Below, in pieces: positions 21,401 through 32,180 of a stretch of 64,000 nucleotides of DNA. Source of the DNA: Strigops habroptila (Eukaryota; Chordata; Aves; Psittaciformes; Psittacidae); NCBI RefSeq assembly GCF_004027225.2, contig NC_044284.2:41278420-41342419 (forward strand), read 5' to 3'. A program made the translations under genes and the position numbers. A model generated the notes under the pieces. It was not told where the DNA came from, ran no database searches, and was given only the letters and a program-made list of their open reading frames with translations. How positions within the stretch are numbered: the first letter of the stretch is position 1; every line of letters starts with the position of its first letter.

Positions 21401-24283
21401 TCAGGCTCCGAGATGATCCTCACCTCTCGAGTGCCCTCACGAGGGATCTACAGAGCCCTCTCTCGGCCTGCGCAGAATTGCACACTCCAGCCAAAGCGGG
21501 GAGAGGCCAGCGGGAGGTCTGCTCATGGCTTTGTCCCCTCCCTGTGCAGGCAATACTCTTGCAAGCTGTATTCTTCAAGCCTTTTCACTGCAGGCTCTTA
21601 GATCCGCATCCCAGGGCTCTTGGACCCGCGTCCCGCAGGCTGAGGCTAAGCTCCTTTGTGCAGTTCATTGTACGGCTGCTTCCCCTGCGCGTGTGAAGAA
21701 GGGAAATAAAAAAAGTGTTAAGCTCCCAGTATATGCAACTCTCTCTTACAATGGAGGTTTTGTAGGCCTAAAAGTGACCCCCGAGGAAACAGCCCTCTGG
21801 CAGCAGAGCCTGCACATGCATGGAGCTGCAAGAGAGTTAAGCTGTGGGTGAGCTTCTGGAGGTTAAAGCTCAAAAGGAGAGATGTGGCTCAGCTGGGTTC
21901 ACTACCTGTCTCTTTATGTCCTGCCTGCTTCCAGTTATAGTCTGTGCTGGTGCAAAGGGGCAGAAAGAGATGTGGCATGATGTGCCTGTTGCAGGGACAG
22001 GGATGCTGCACGCAGAGCAGGGTGGCACACCAAACCCAAGCAGTGCCGGCTAGGCCACTCTCCTTTGAATGCTGGGATGATGAGTTTATGTCCTATCACA
22101 AGGCAGCGGCACACTCACACATATTATCAGTGCTCATTTTGTGGTGGTGCAGTCCAGACTGGCCTTCTAGAACTGGTTTTGCCCCTCAGTTGAGGTGTAA
22201 TTTTCAAGGTGATTTTTAGGGTTGTTGAGCACCCTGTGGCAGCACATCCTTCCCTACAGAACTACTGCTGCAGAGAGCAGTGCTAAAAAAAAAAAAGGAA
22301 GAAGAGTTGGGGAGTGGAATGCTTTGTTTAATAGGCCAAGTAGAATAAGATTTTGTTTGGTTGTTAGCTCTTGGGTTTTTTTTTAGATGAGGAAAAATAA
22401 TTTTGGTTTTAGCATTGATGTAGCAGCGGGCAACTGATAAGCTCCAGCCAAACCCATGGCCTTGCTGTGCTTGAGTGATGTGTGTATGTGCAGGAAGAGA
22501 TGTTCCCAAAGAGATTATGAACTAGGCCTGGGAGGAATAACTTACCAGTGATGCTGCAGAGCTGGACTGTGTCCTGCTTCATTCTGGTCTTCTGCTGACC
22601 TGTCACAGGTCAGTTGGAGAGCTGATGGGAAGGGGGAGCTTTAGTTCCTCCGGAGTAGCCATGGGTGTATCTGCTCTTTGTATGTGCCCCATGACCTCTG
22701 TGTCACCCGGCAGGCACCACTCCCACTCCCAGTTCAATCTGTTTTTTGGAGCAGGTATGAGGATGATGATGCTGTTTACTAACACAGATCATGCTGAGCA
22801 CACCATATAGATGCTAGTGCATCCTTCTGCCTGGAGACACTCTTGGAGCTGCTTCAGCCAGTCCCTTTGCACTCACTTTCAAATTTATGTGCAAGACTGA
22901 AAAAGCAGCCTGGGTTTGTCATCCAGCAATCACTTGACCTGGTGACACCAGACTTTCATCTGAATCTTTGGGCTAGGACCAAATCTTGTACTCTTGCATC
23001 AGACAACAAGAGACAAGTGATGTTTACTTTTGGAAATCGATCACTTGAACATCTATGTGAAAATAGATGCCAACATTATGAGTATTTAGGTTGCCAGGGC
23101 CTGGACAGGGACTGAAGAAAATCCAGAATAATAGGGTAAATCCTCTTTTGTTCAGCCTTTTCTCTATCTAGGCCAGAGCTGGGCAAAATAATTCACAACA
23201 AATGTAAAAATTTGTGTGTGCTGACATGGTGTGACATTGGGTGGAACCGATCTGATCAAGGGTGTTGAAATCAGAAATATTTGCATTCTGTGTTTCTAAA
23301 ATATTTCAGTTGTCCATGGATTTTAGTTTAATTATTATCATTAAGCATTACGCAAACCTCAGTATGTTCCAGTCTGGGTTGAATTCAGCAGCTGCTTGAG
23401 GGTTTGTTTTTAGTTTTGCATTAGTTGAAAAGGCTGCAAATGTTTGCGCCAAACAACTGAGAAAAAGGTTGTTTGGGGTTTTTCCAGAAAAAGCTAATAT
23501 TCAATTTGTTTGCACAACTATAGCCCTGACCTAAATAAAACTGTCTAACACCATGTTCCTTTTTCCTTAATGAACTGCAAGTAACTAGTGGAGGGAAAAA
23601 AAAAAAAAAGCAAAGCACCCAAAAAAACCCAACAAAAATGACCACCAAAAAAGCAAGCAAGCAAACCAACCAACTAACCACAAAATCAGAATACGAACGG
23701 TAAGACTCCAGTCTCGCTTTGAAAACTTCTGGTTTCTTTCACGATCTCATTATTTATTTTTAAATAGAAGTCTTGTTTCAGAAGCAAGCAGATATTTTGT
23801 CTTTAAAAGGTCATAAAAACATCTCTAATAAGACCAGCTCGGGTGGGTGAAGCTTACAGCGATGTGCCCAAGCAGTGTGAATTTGGCCTTGCATACCTTG
23901 GCTATGCATTACAAACACAGTGCATAAAACTGAGAGTGAGATAACATTAAAATACAGACTTCCCTCAAGATATTGACATAACATGATTAATGCTCTGCTG
24001 GCTCTTACATCAACGCCCATACTGAACCTTGCAGAGCAGAAACAGTATTTTCCGTTACCAAAGTAGTGTTTAGCAATGAAAAGGAGGAAGAGGAGGAAGC
24101 AACCCGTATCTTGTACAAAACCATGCTCTGGGCTGCCCTGCTCATGCTGAGCTCCAGCAGGTAACTCACATCAAGCCCAGTGTTTGTCATGGTTAAAACT
24201 CTTTGGTTGTGTCTTCATGTCCCCAGCCAACAAAGTTGTCTGTTCTTTGACATGAACATGAACAAACAACCCCCTCCTCTTCC
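18481..24283. other. Intergenic region
   Basis: 5.8 kb between the ADAMTSL2-like promoter and the 3' end of TOR1AIP2. It has several A- or T-rich runs (for example 22,286-22,297 and 23,596-23,609) and an A/C-skewed stretch near 23,596-23,684. No exon with family resemblance was found. FAM163A, the human neighbour of TOR1AIP2, was not found here. Confidence 0.6.
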
Positions 24284-24289
24284 TTTATT
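24284..24289 (-). terminator. TOR1AIP2: Candidate poly(A) signal of TOR1AIP2
   Basis: TTTATT on the plus strand reads AATAAA on the minus strand, about 1.7 kb downstream of the stop codon. I saw no closer minus-strand AATAAA. Assignment depends on position only. Confidence 0.4.
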
Positions 24290-25960
24290 TTGTCCCATCC
24301 TCCAAGTTAGTGGCCACAAATCTCCTAAGACAGGTTAAGGCAAGCAGCAGGAGGAAAGAAGAGACAGGCTGTGGTTTAAGGCACAGGATTGTACCTCAGC
24401 TGACCCATCAGTGGGGCACATCAGCAAGGCACCATTGGCAGGAGACCTGGACAGCACCAGGGTCCAGTTGCTGTAAGGAGCACTCACATGTGCTGCTTGT
24501 AAAAACACCGTAGTGTTCTCAGTTTGTGTCCTGTTCGAATACAGAGCCTGGCTCTGCAGGGCCTCAGTCTGTGCTGCTTATATGGAAACAAGCCATGCTC
24601 TGCTACAGCTGCTCCTTCGCTGGCAGACAGCACTGTAGGCATGAGGGTCTGACACCCGGGGCAGGTTGTTGTGTTGTTATAAATGCTGCAACCTGCACCT
24701 ACCCCCAAGGTGTTCCCTAAGTTGGCTGCTCTGTCCCAGAGCACCTGCAGAAGTGCAGTGTGCAGGGGCAGCACAGCATCTCCAGGACTCGGATTTCTCT
24801 TCCTGGTGTGTAGAAGAGGAGGCACAGTAAGAAACCAACCTGCTTTGTTGGGGATTTTTAGTGTTAACATGAGAGATTTTGTCTTTACCAGCTAATCCCA
24901 GCTCTGCTCCTAGTTGCTTTAGCATATGCTAGAGCACCAGCTACCTGTCAGGGAGACAAATGTACCCTTGGAGGGCAAAGACCTGGAATGCTACCCTACA
25001 TGGTTTGAAATAACTATCAATGCTAATGTCTGCATTTGTCAATAAAGGTTAGCTGGGGAGGGACAGGCTTCCTGTCCTCACACAGATCAGAGACTCGAGT
25101 GAATAGCAATCAATCTATCATGTAGGACCAAAGCTGATGCATGAGCCCAAAGAGATAGTCATAGTCTTGTGGCAGCAAAGGGATCAAGAGTGGACTTTTT
25201 TTAAAAGAGGTAGCATTAAGTTGAACTGTGTTACTCATTCTTTTACCTGTGCAATCAGAGCAACAGTGAGGTGGTTTCTGTTTCACTCCTCTCTGAAATT
25301 TCTTGTAATTGATGTTTAGGGGATTTCTGAATTGCAGGCTTGTTTGAACATCCTATATTTAGGATCTGGTCTTTGCTGGGTGTAAGTCGGTGCAAGTGTG
25401 ACCCTATCAGGACTGACTGGTCAGACCCCTGACTAGCAAACGAGTTTTCTTTTTGAAGTATGCCTTCAAAATTTTGGGCTTTGGGGAATTTGACGTTCCT
25501 GCGTTTCAGCAGCACTCTGCAAAGAGAGAGAAGCCTTCTAGATAAAGTACATTGTAAGACTAATGTACATAACATTAGCAAACTAAGGGGCAGGGAGAAA
25601 TGAAAGAGATACTGAAGTATCCTTCTGGCATACTATTTGTGTACGTTTTTTGTCTATCTTCTGATAGAAACACTACCTGCAAAGTCCTGTTTTCCCTCCT
25701 GCCTCCCCACACAGCAATGTTCTCCTGTGCAATTAGCAGTCTAAAATACCCACTCTTCCCATCTGCCAGAACGAAGTATGCAATCTGTCACCTCCAGGAC
25801 TCAACTGGCAAATGGCCTGGATCAACTTGTACCTGTCAAACTCTTTCCAGGAAGATGCGAGAAACAAATTGAAGAGAAATAGCACTGTTTGTGTATGCCT
25901 GCATCAGAGGTGACAGGACTGTCCTTCCAACCCTTCTTGGGGCTCTGGCAGTCTCTGCCC

Positions 25961-26727
25961 CTAGGGTTTGGTGTGGACATGGCAGCCCTCCTTCTCAATG
26001 GTCTGCACTGGGTAGATCGGTAGGACAAGGTGGGAGATGCGACTCCACAGCCCACTAAGCTTGTCAGAGTCCATGTGGTCGTGGGAGCTGGGGGTCCTGG
26101 TGTCGATGAACTTGGCCCAAAGGAAGTCACGGACACTCTCTTCCAACTGTTGGAGGCTGATGTGGGTCTCCAGCGTCTCCTCCTCCAGCAGCACAGTCAG
26201 CAGCAGGGCCACATCCTTGAAAGCAGCACTTTCGTGGTCACAGTACTTGTAGAAGATGAGGGTGGCCCCTGCTGGCAGCAGCTCAAAGCGGTGGATCACT
26301 GCAGCACGGCTCCTAGCCTGGAAAGCTGAGCTCAGCTCCGTGTCCACCTCCAGCTTGGCCTGGTCACTCTGGAGCCTGGATTTACACATGCCATCAATCT
26401 GGACCGTGCCGCCATGCAGGGCAGCCGAGTAGGTGTCAGCCACATGAGTGCTAAGGCATCGCAAGGTCTGCTCGCCCGTGCGGGCGGCCGTGAAGATAAT
26501 GATGGCTGGCTGCGTGTGGTGAGATACATTGAGGTGCTTCTGCAGGAACTTGCGCCCGCGAAGCCAGAGGTGGGGACTCTGCCCCGGAAACCTGTCCTGT
26601 AGCTGGCTGAACTGGGACAGGAATGCCTCCACCGTGGGGTTCTTGGGGGCTTGCTGAGAACTGGAGGTTGGGTTGCCGAAGCAGAGTAGGCAGAGACCAA
26701 GCAATACAAGGCTCGCGGTGATAAGCC
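25961..26727 (-). CDS. TOR1AIP2: TOR1AIP2 last exon: membrane helix and luminal torsin-activating domain
   Basis: 767 nt, CAG acceptor. It starts with [19 protein letters not shown] (membrane helix) and continues with [40 protein letters not shown] and [17 protein letters not shown]. The TAG stop is at 25961-25963. The long open frame and strong family match make this the most secure exon of the gene. Confidence 0.97.
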
Positions 26728-29700
26728 CTGTTCAACAGGGGAGAGACCCGAGATGGGGAACAGAAGTTAGTCCCAAGTGACCCGCAGTGATATGCTAGAA
26801 CGTAGCTATGAAGGCTCTTTTTTACCCTCTTAGACCTTTTCCCCCTACACTAGGAAAATGTTTCAGATTAACATGTTCTCTGGGGACCCAGGAATGAAGA
26901 TGCTGCTCCGTCCATGTTGTGAGACCCTGCTCCTACCCACCAGATGGGGGGGCTACAGCTCCAGAGATGGAGGCAAGACCACAGCTTTGTTGTAGTGGTG
27001 CAGAATTTCCTGAGGAAATTGCAGCTGGCCACAAGCTTTCTTCTCTTTCCCTCTCTCTGTTTGCTTTAAGGTTTGTGGCTGTTGACAGTGCCTATCTCCA
27101 CATAGTGACATGGTTTAGTGGTGGACTTGGCAGTCCTTGGGTAAAGGTTGGACTTGATGATCTTAAAGGACTTCTCCAACTTAATTGATTCTATAATTCT
27201 ATATAGAGGTGTCTGACCTAGCTAAAGTATTGTGTTCTCTGCCTTCCTCCTAGCTGTGCTGGGTGAACAAAGACTTCTGCCCCAAAAAAGGCAGCTAGGT
27301 CCAGACACAACTTCTTGTGTCCCTCTCCATGGCAAAGCAGGGTCTCCTTCTACAAGGAGAAATATGTGGTCCAGATCAGCATCATAGTTCCTGCCTGGTG
27401 CCCTGTGACACAGAGGGTGACTGGGAAGGAAACCATCAGCACAGTAGCATCAGACCTCCCAGGGCATGCCAGGGTACTCCCAGCATGCTGAATACGATAT
27501 GCCTGCTTTTGAGTATGCAGAACTGGATGAAAACTGCTACTATAGACTCAAACTGAACCTATTTTTAAGGGATGTTCTTTCCCTCAAACCCTCAGAAAAG
27601 GCTGTGAAAGGTCCCAAGAGAGAGGAATTATTAAATGTGCTTCATTACTTGTTCCTGGAGGATCAGGGCCTTCCGGTCGATGAGTAACATGCAAGGGAAG
27701 CTTCTTTTCCTCACCTTTCAGGAAGAGAGACTTTTTGGCCTTCTCCTGGTCTGTGTTTTGGGTGGTGACATTCTGCAAGCAGGACTGAGCCTCTGGCTTT
27801 GGGGATGTGTGCCCTACAGTAAGAAAAAGAAATGTGCCACTCACTATTGAGGGAACAGGTAAATTGAGCTGTAATAAGAAAAGCAACAGAGCTGCCAGGA
27901 GCTCCCAGCTGAGGGAAAGTGTTAAAAGTCAATACTGCTTTGCATTAATGCTGCTTTGAGTCTTGACACTCTCTGCTTTTTGGGTAGGGGGAGGAGAAAG
28001 ATGATGCAGAGTGCAGTGTGGTTTCATGCCTTTCGAAGCAGGACAGTAGCCAAAGGAGAGAGAAAGAGAGAAGACAGTTAATTTCTTATACCTTCTTTCA
28101 TGCTTGACTCCGGAAAACTGACAATGGGCACTAGAGATTTCACCTTGTAATTTTTCTAATGCCTATGCAAAGTGTAGGCATGTGAATGGTGAAAGAGCAG
28201 CAGTGTGCAGCCACCAGCTCACCTTTCATCCCACGTCTGCTCCTTAACATGCCTTGGGATCTGTTTTCCCATGTTTCTTGCTCCATGTTGTCTTCTGGCT
28301 CCTGATCTAGGAGAGGGGCACTGGTGCTCTTCTCTGGCAAGAGGCCCTTTGTGACATCTTCTGTGGCAGTCACAACCAAATGTGTCACTTTACTGTCAGA
28401 GCTTAGTGACTTGCTTTTTGATGAAGCATCTTCCTCTGCTATGTAGGAGCTTTCACATTGCCTGCTTGTCTCCTGGTCCTCCCGTGTTTCCTGCTGGATG
28501 GGGCTGTCTCCTTTGCTGTCCATATTATCATGGGCCAACCTGGCTATGGGGAATAAAATTTGCAGACCTATGCTTAAGTCAAGTCTCTTCCAGCACAAGA
28601 ACCAACAATACCCTCCTGCATTTTTGGAAATGCATTTTATGATTCTGTATAGAGGTGAACACAAGCAGGGCAGTGAACACAGCACTTTAGCTGGGTCAGA
28701 CACCTCTATATAGACTCATAAATGCATTTATGCATTTTTGGAAATGCTGGATGGGGAGAGACTCACCTTCATCCAAGTCATCTTTTTCCTGGTATCTTTC
28801 TGAGACACCATCTCCTGTCTTCCCAGATTCTTCCAGTGATATTTCAGTTTCATGATGAACCTCCTCCTCTACTGTGCGGCCAGCTAAATCGGACAGTGTC
28901 GTCTCTCCTCCATCAGCAGTCAGTGATTTACAAACTGAAGAGTCCTCCTCTGGTTTGCAGGAGGTCTCAGGCCACCTGCTTGCCACTTGGTGCTCAAGTG
29001 TTTCTTGGGTGGGCTCTTCGTGCTCAAGTGTTTCTTGGGTGGGCTCTTGGTGCACAGGATGCTCTGCTGTGCTCTGCACCTCATCCTGGACTGTCCCTGC
29101 TGTTGGGATCAGAGTTCAGAAGCTCAGCTAGCCATACAGGAATCAAGAATACCCTGTGCTTTACCACCACCCTGTAAAATTCCTAGTTCTTGCATTTCAG
29201 AAACATCTACCCCCAGCAAGACGGGGGAGAGACTAGGTGACCAAAAGTGAGAAAACTCATGAGTTGAGATCGGGACAGCTGAGTAAGTAAAGGAAAGGAG
29301 GAGAAACCACACGTGATGCAAAGGCAATCGCTCACTACCTCCTGTAAGTGGACTGATGCCAGGCCACTCTCTGAGCAATGTCCAGCCTGAACCCAATCTT
29401 CTCTCCTTTTATTTCCTGTACACTGTTTTTTGTATAATGTATGCAATAATCCATTGCCCACCTTGGGTCCCCACCCAATCTTCTACCCACTCCAGATTAT
29501 TTGCTTGGTGCAGGGAGAGGAGGGGGGAAGAAAAAGCCTTGATGCCGTGCCAGCACAGCAATCGCTGAAAGACTGCTGTGTTATCAACACTATTTTTTTT
29601 TTAACCACAAATCCAAAACACAGCACTGTACAGGCTGCTGTGAGCAAAGTTAACTCAATCCCAGTCTATGTCCCATGCTGGAGCAAGCAATTATTTTATT

Positions 29701-30811
29701 ACATGGTAGGATATGTTACCACATCTTCCACAGATAGGGGTTTTCCTAGGTTGGCAAATTAAGGTGATGGATTTGAAGAATTTCTAAGGTTGTTGTTGAG
29801 GACTGGCCAGAACAGTTATGCCAAAGCACTTCAAGCATCTGTCTGAATTGTAAATTTCAGCTCTGCTCATGCTCCTTCTCTGCTTCTGTTCTGGAGCTGC
29901 TCTCCCAAAGAGCTATGGTAACATATAATTGAAAACAAACAGTGGAGCATAATTCAATAGAGAAATTCTCAGGCTGAATGTGTAACATATTCTGAATCTT
30001 ACAAAACCAAACAGTGCAGCTCAAATTTCAGGCAGTTTGTGGAAAATTGCTTATGAATGATCAAGCACTACAATGACAGAAATGATTATGCTAAAATTAG
30101 AATAAAGACTGATAAAAATGGCAAGGAAATCCCCACTAATTTGAAAATGGAGAAAAAACTGCACTTGTCACGTCAGAACATGCTGTCCTTTGGAGCATGA
30201 CTTTCACATTCCTTGTTGCTGATTATTATGGGAAAACTTCTAATCACTTAGGACAGATCTGAACTAGCTATAGCATCACAGTATCACTGAAATACTCATA
30301 TGTAGTAGTCATAACAAGGCACATGGAGAATGTAAGTACATGGTAGAAACTGAAACAGGAGGAACCTCGAGGTATCCTGCTGTTCAAGCTGGGCACAAAC
30401 AGTACTCCTTGACGTGCCTCCTCCAGAGGTTTTCCATCCATAGGTGGTGGAAAACTGGCCTATTATTTAAGCATCTGTAGATGGGAAGCACTGGGATGCA
30501 GGGAAGAAAGCTCTCCAGGCTGTAGCTGCATCTTTAGCTTTTCTTGTGCTGCCATCCTGGACACAGAGTCTAAACCTGTTGCAGACTGGAATCCAAAACT
30601 GAACTAACTTGTTAATCTTTCACCCTTCAAAAAAAGATAGCAACTTGCCTTTCTTGGTCTGGAAAAGAGAGGATTCTTTCTATTATTTTTATTTTGTTTA
30701 GGTTTCCCATATCACTGTTGAAATCTTCTTGCAAAGGGATTTTCCTAGTAAATGGAGTAAGCATATGGCTGACTTACCTCCAGACAGATCCACACTTGGA
30801 TTCTCTTCCAT
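25961..30811 (-). CDS. TOR1AIP2: TOR1AIP2 (LULL1), ER-membrane torsin activator
   Basis: Five coding exons on the minus strand: 30778-30811, 28767-29099, 28223-28543, 27715-27813 and 25961-26727. They total 1,554 nt and 517 residues. All junctions are phase 1. Residues 1-263 form an acidic, low-complexity cytosolic tail. A hydrophobic helix follows at about 264-280, then the luminal AAA+-like domain. LULL1 lacks ATPase motifs and stimulates torsin ATPase with an arginine finger. That residue is visible as Arg492 in [14 protein letters not shown] (Arg449 in human). The YCDHE cysteine and a C-terminal cysteine match the conserved disulfide pair. The start codon has A at -3 and G at +4, and [11 protein letters not shown] resembles a human N-terminal ENDPSVNS motif. 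The bird protein is longer than human LULL1 (470 aa) and has four extra residues after the terminal cysteine region. It is head-to-head with TOR1AIP1. Confidence 0.96.
27103..27205 (+). repeat. CR1-type LINE 3' end fragment
   Basis: TGGTTTAGTGGTGGACTTGG, then GGTTGGACTTGATGATCTTA, CTCCAAC and a terminal ATTCTATAATTCTAT match the 3' end of avian CR1 elements. It is 5'-truncated, as is usual for CR1, and lies in the last intron of TOR1AIP2, opposite in strand to the gene. It is the clearest sign that the host is a bird or other sauropsid. Confidence 0.85.
27715..27813 (-). CDS. TOR1AIP2: TOR1AIP2 exon 4: juxtamembrane cytosolic segment
   Basis: 99 nt, TGTAG acceptor and GTGAGG donor, phase 1 at both ends. 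It encodes [20 protein letters not shown] and ends with a Lys-rich KAKKSLFLK. The basic end just before the membrane helix fits the positive-inside rule. Confidence 0.85.
28223..28543 (-). CDS. TOR1AIP2: TOR1AIP2 exon 3: acidic cytosolic tail
   Basis: 321 nt, CATAG acceptor and GTGAGC donor, phase 1 at both ends. It encodes [20 protein letters not shown], further acidic sequence, and MLRSRRGMK. It is low complexity, with no known domain. Confidence 0.88.
28629..28728. repeat. Imperfect inverted repeat
   Basis: The arm 28629-28657 (ending ATTCTGTATAGAGGTG) pairs with 28701-28728 (starting CACCTCTATATAGACTCAT) across a loop of about 43 nt, with few mismatches. A GCATTTTTGGAAATGC word also occurs directly repeated at 28618-28633 and 28732-28747. 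It lies between TOR1AIP2 exons 3 and 2, next to the exon 2 donor. Confidence 0.7.
28767..29099 (-). CDS. TOR1AIP2: TOR1AIP2 exon 2: acidic cytosolic tail with duplicated decapeptide
   Basis: 333 nt, phase 1 at both ends, GTGAGT donor. It is rich in Glu, Thr and Ser and includes two adjacent EPTQETLEH(E/Q) units. The acceptor reads AACAGCAG, so it could be used at 29,099 or 29,096 without changing frame. Confidence 0.88.
28991..29050 (-). repeat. TOR1AIP2: 30-bp coding tandem duplication in TOR1AIP2
   Basis: Two 30-bp units (28991-29020 and 29021-29050) differ at one base. Each adds ten residues, EPTQETLEH plus E or Q, to the cytosolic tail. Confidence 0.95.
29100..30777 (-). other. TOR1AIP2 intron 1 (coding)
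   Basis: 1.7 kb, AT-rich, with a T run at 29,592-29,601. Nothing coding or repetitive was recognised. Confidence 0.7.
30778..30811 (-). CDS. TOR1AIP2: TOR1AIP2 first coding exon
   Basis: 34 coding nt encode [11 protein letters not shown] plus one base, ending at a GTAAGT donor in phase 1. It is too short to find by ORF length. It is supported by a strong start context (GAAAATGG), phase match to the next exon, and similarity to the N-terminal region of human TOR1AIP2. A non-coding part extends upstream, with a candidate acceptor near 30,844. Confidence 0.75.
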
Positions 30812-31909
30812 TTTCTTTCTTTCCTGGAGCTCTGGCTTCTGCACCGTTTGGTTTCACTTTCTCCATTGGTCATAAGGAGACGTATCTCCCCGCTGTTTGA
30901 GTGGCTGACCAAATCCTACCCTCCTCACAAACACCATCCTGTCTAGGTCTCAGGAGTTGCTATTAAATGCCCATAAACCTGATAACCAGAAACATAGGAG
31001 CAGTGATTCATGGTGAAGAAGGAGGCTACTCCCTCCACGATTACCAAGGTGGTGTGAAAATGGATGGATACTGCTGATAAACACGAACCTTTAGCCCAAG
31101 AGCTATTAGCTGTTTTGCCTCCCAGCAGGCTGCTGTCCTGGGGCAAGCCAGTGGAGAAAGGCACCGGTTTCTCATCCGTGTGGACTCGGATGGACTCATG
31201 TGCTCGGAGATGGCAGGCCTGGAGCCCGGGGCTTGGCAGGCTGCCGCATGTGCTTTTGGACACATGGTATCCCACGGCCAGGTTGACACAGAGCAGTGAG
31301 CCTGCTGCACCTTACCTTCCTGCCTCTGGCATGCCAGAATAGGAGACAGTGGTGCTGGAAGGTGAAGCCGCTGGCAGAAACACTGCCTGGCCTATGCGCA
31401 GCAGTGTTACCCCCCCACACCCGGCCTCAGCAGTGCCCTAGCTGGGTGCTGTGAACATGGACTCTCAGCCTGACTCTCCTACATCCCCCAGAAATATTTC
31501 CCCCTCTGCTAAAGCACTTTGGGACCGGATGGCCATGCCGGCCTGCTAGTGCAACCTCAGAAAGTGGATGGCTTTCGCAAGAGCAATGCCTGCCTGTGGA
31601 AAACTAGGCAGCATGGAAAACTCCTGAGAAACTTTCCCCACTGGGAGTGGTTTGTGCGGATTTCCATACAGAAATCTCAAGCCCAGCCTTCTCAGCGGCC
31701 GTTCTAGTATAGGGGGGCACCTTCTCCCAGCCGCACTGTCTCTGCAAATGAGTTTTCTTGCTAAACACCAGATTTGGGAGGTGGGGTGGGAGGGTGTAAA
31801 ACTGCTGCTCCTTCCCGCCCGGCTCTCGTCCCTCCCTTCCCTGTGCTGCTCCCTCTGGCAGAAGGAGGAAGTCAGAGGAACAAAGTGGTTTGCAGAGTCA
31901 GATGCTTAC

Positions 31910-32180
31910 CCGGGCAGGTTCGGAGCTGCTCAGGGCGGCGAAGTGAAGCGGAGAGGCGGCAGGAAGAGGCCAGCCCTGGCCCCGCCGCTTGCCCTTCCCA
32001 GAGGCCCTTCGGCTCCCCTGGTGGCCGGACAGCCCGGGCACTCGACACGCACCCTTAGTCCTCCACTGTCAACGTGACAGTGAACTCTGCCCTTCCCCGG
32101 GTGCCGGCAGGCTGCTGGGAGGTGTAGTTTTCCTTCCCTCCTCCTCGCCAAAGGCGGGCGGCTTTTCCCCAGTGAACAGC
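31910..32180 (-). promoter_or_regulatory. TOR1AIP2: TOR1AIP2 promoter and 5' UTR exon
   Basis: A local CpG-rich block. On the minus strand CCCGG is followed by GTAAGC (donor at 31,909-31,908), which fits the end of a non-coding first exon joined to the 30.8-kb exon. It holds a ZNF143-type site at 32,114-32,128. The transcription start is not resolved. The intron 30,845-31,909 holds nothing recognised. Confidence 0.55.
32114..32128 (-). promoter_or_regulatory. ZNF143/THAP11-type site (ACTACANNTCCCA)
   Basis: The minus strand reads ACTACACCTCCCAGC, matching the core ACTACANNTCCCAG consensus of ZNF143/THAP11-bound vertebrate promoters. It lies in the TOR1AIP2 CpG-rich block. Confidence 0.65.

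Noticed and set aside
22545-22591. Possible small minus-strand exon (GACAG acceptor, GTAAGT donor) upstream of the ADAMTSL2-like promoter
   Set aside because: Splice-like ends alone occur often by chance in 5.8 kb. No recognisable protein and no partner exons were found.
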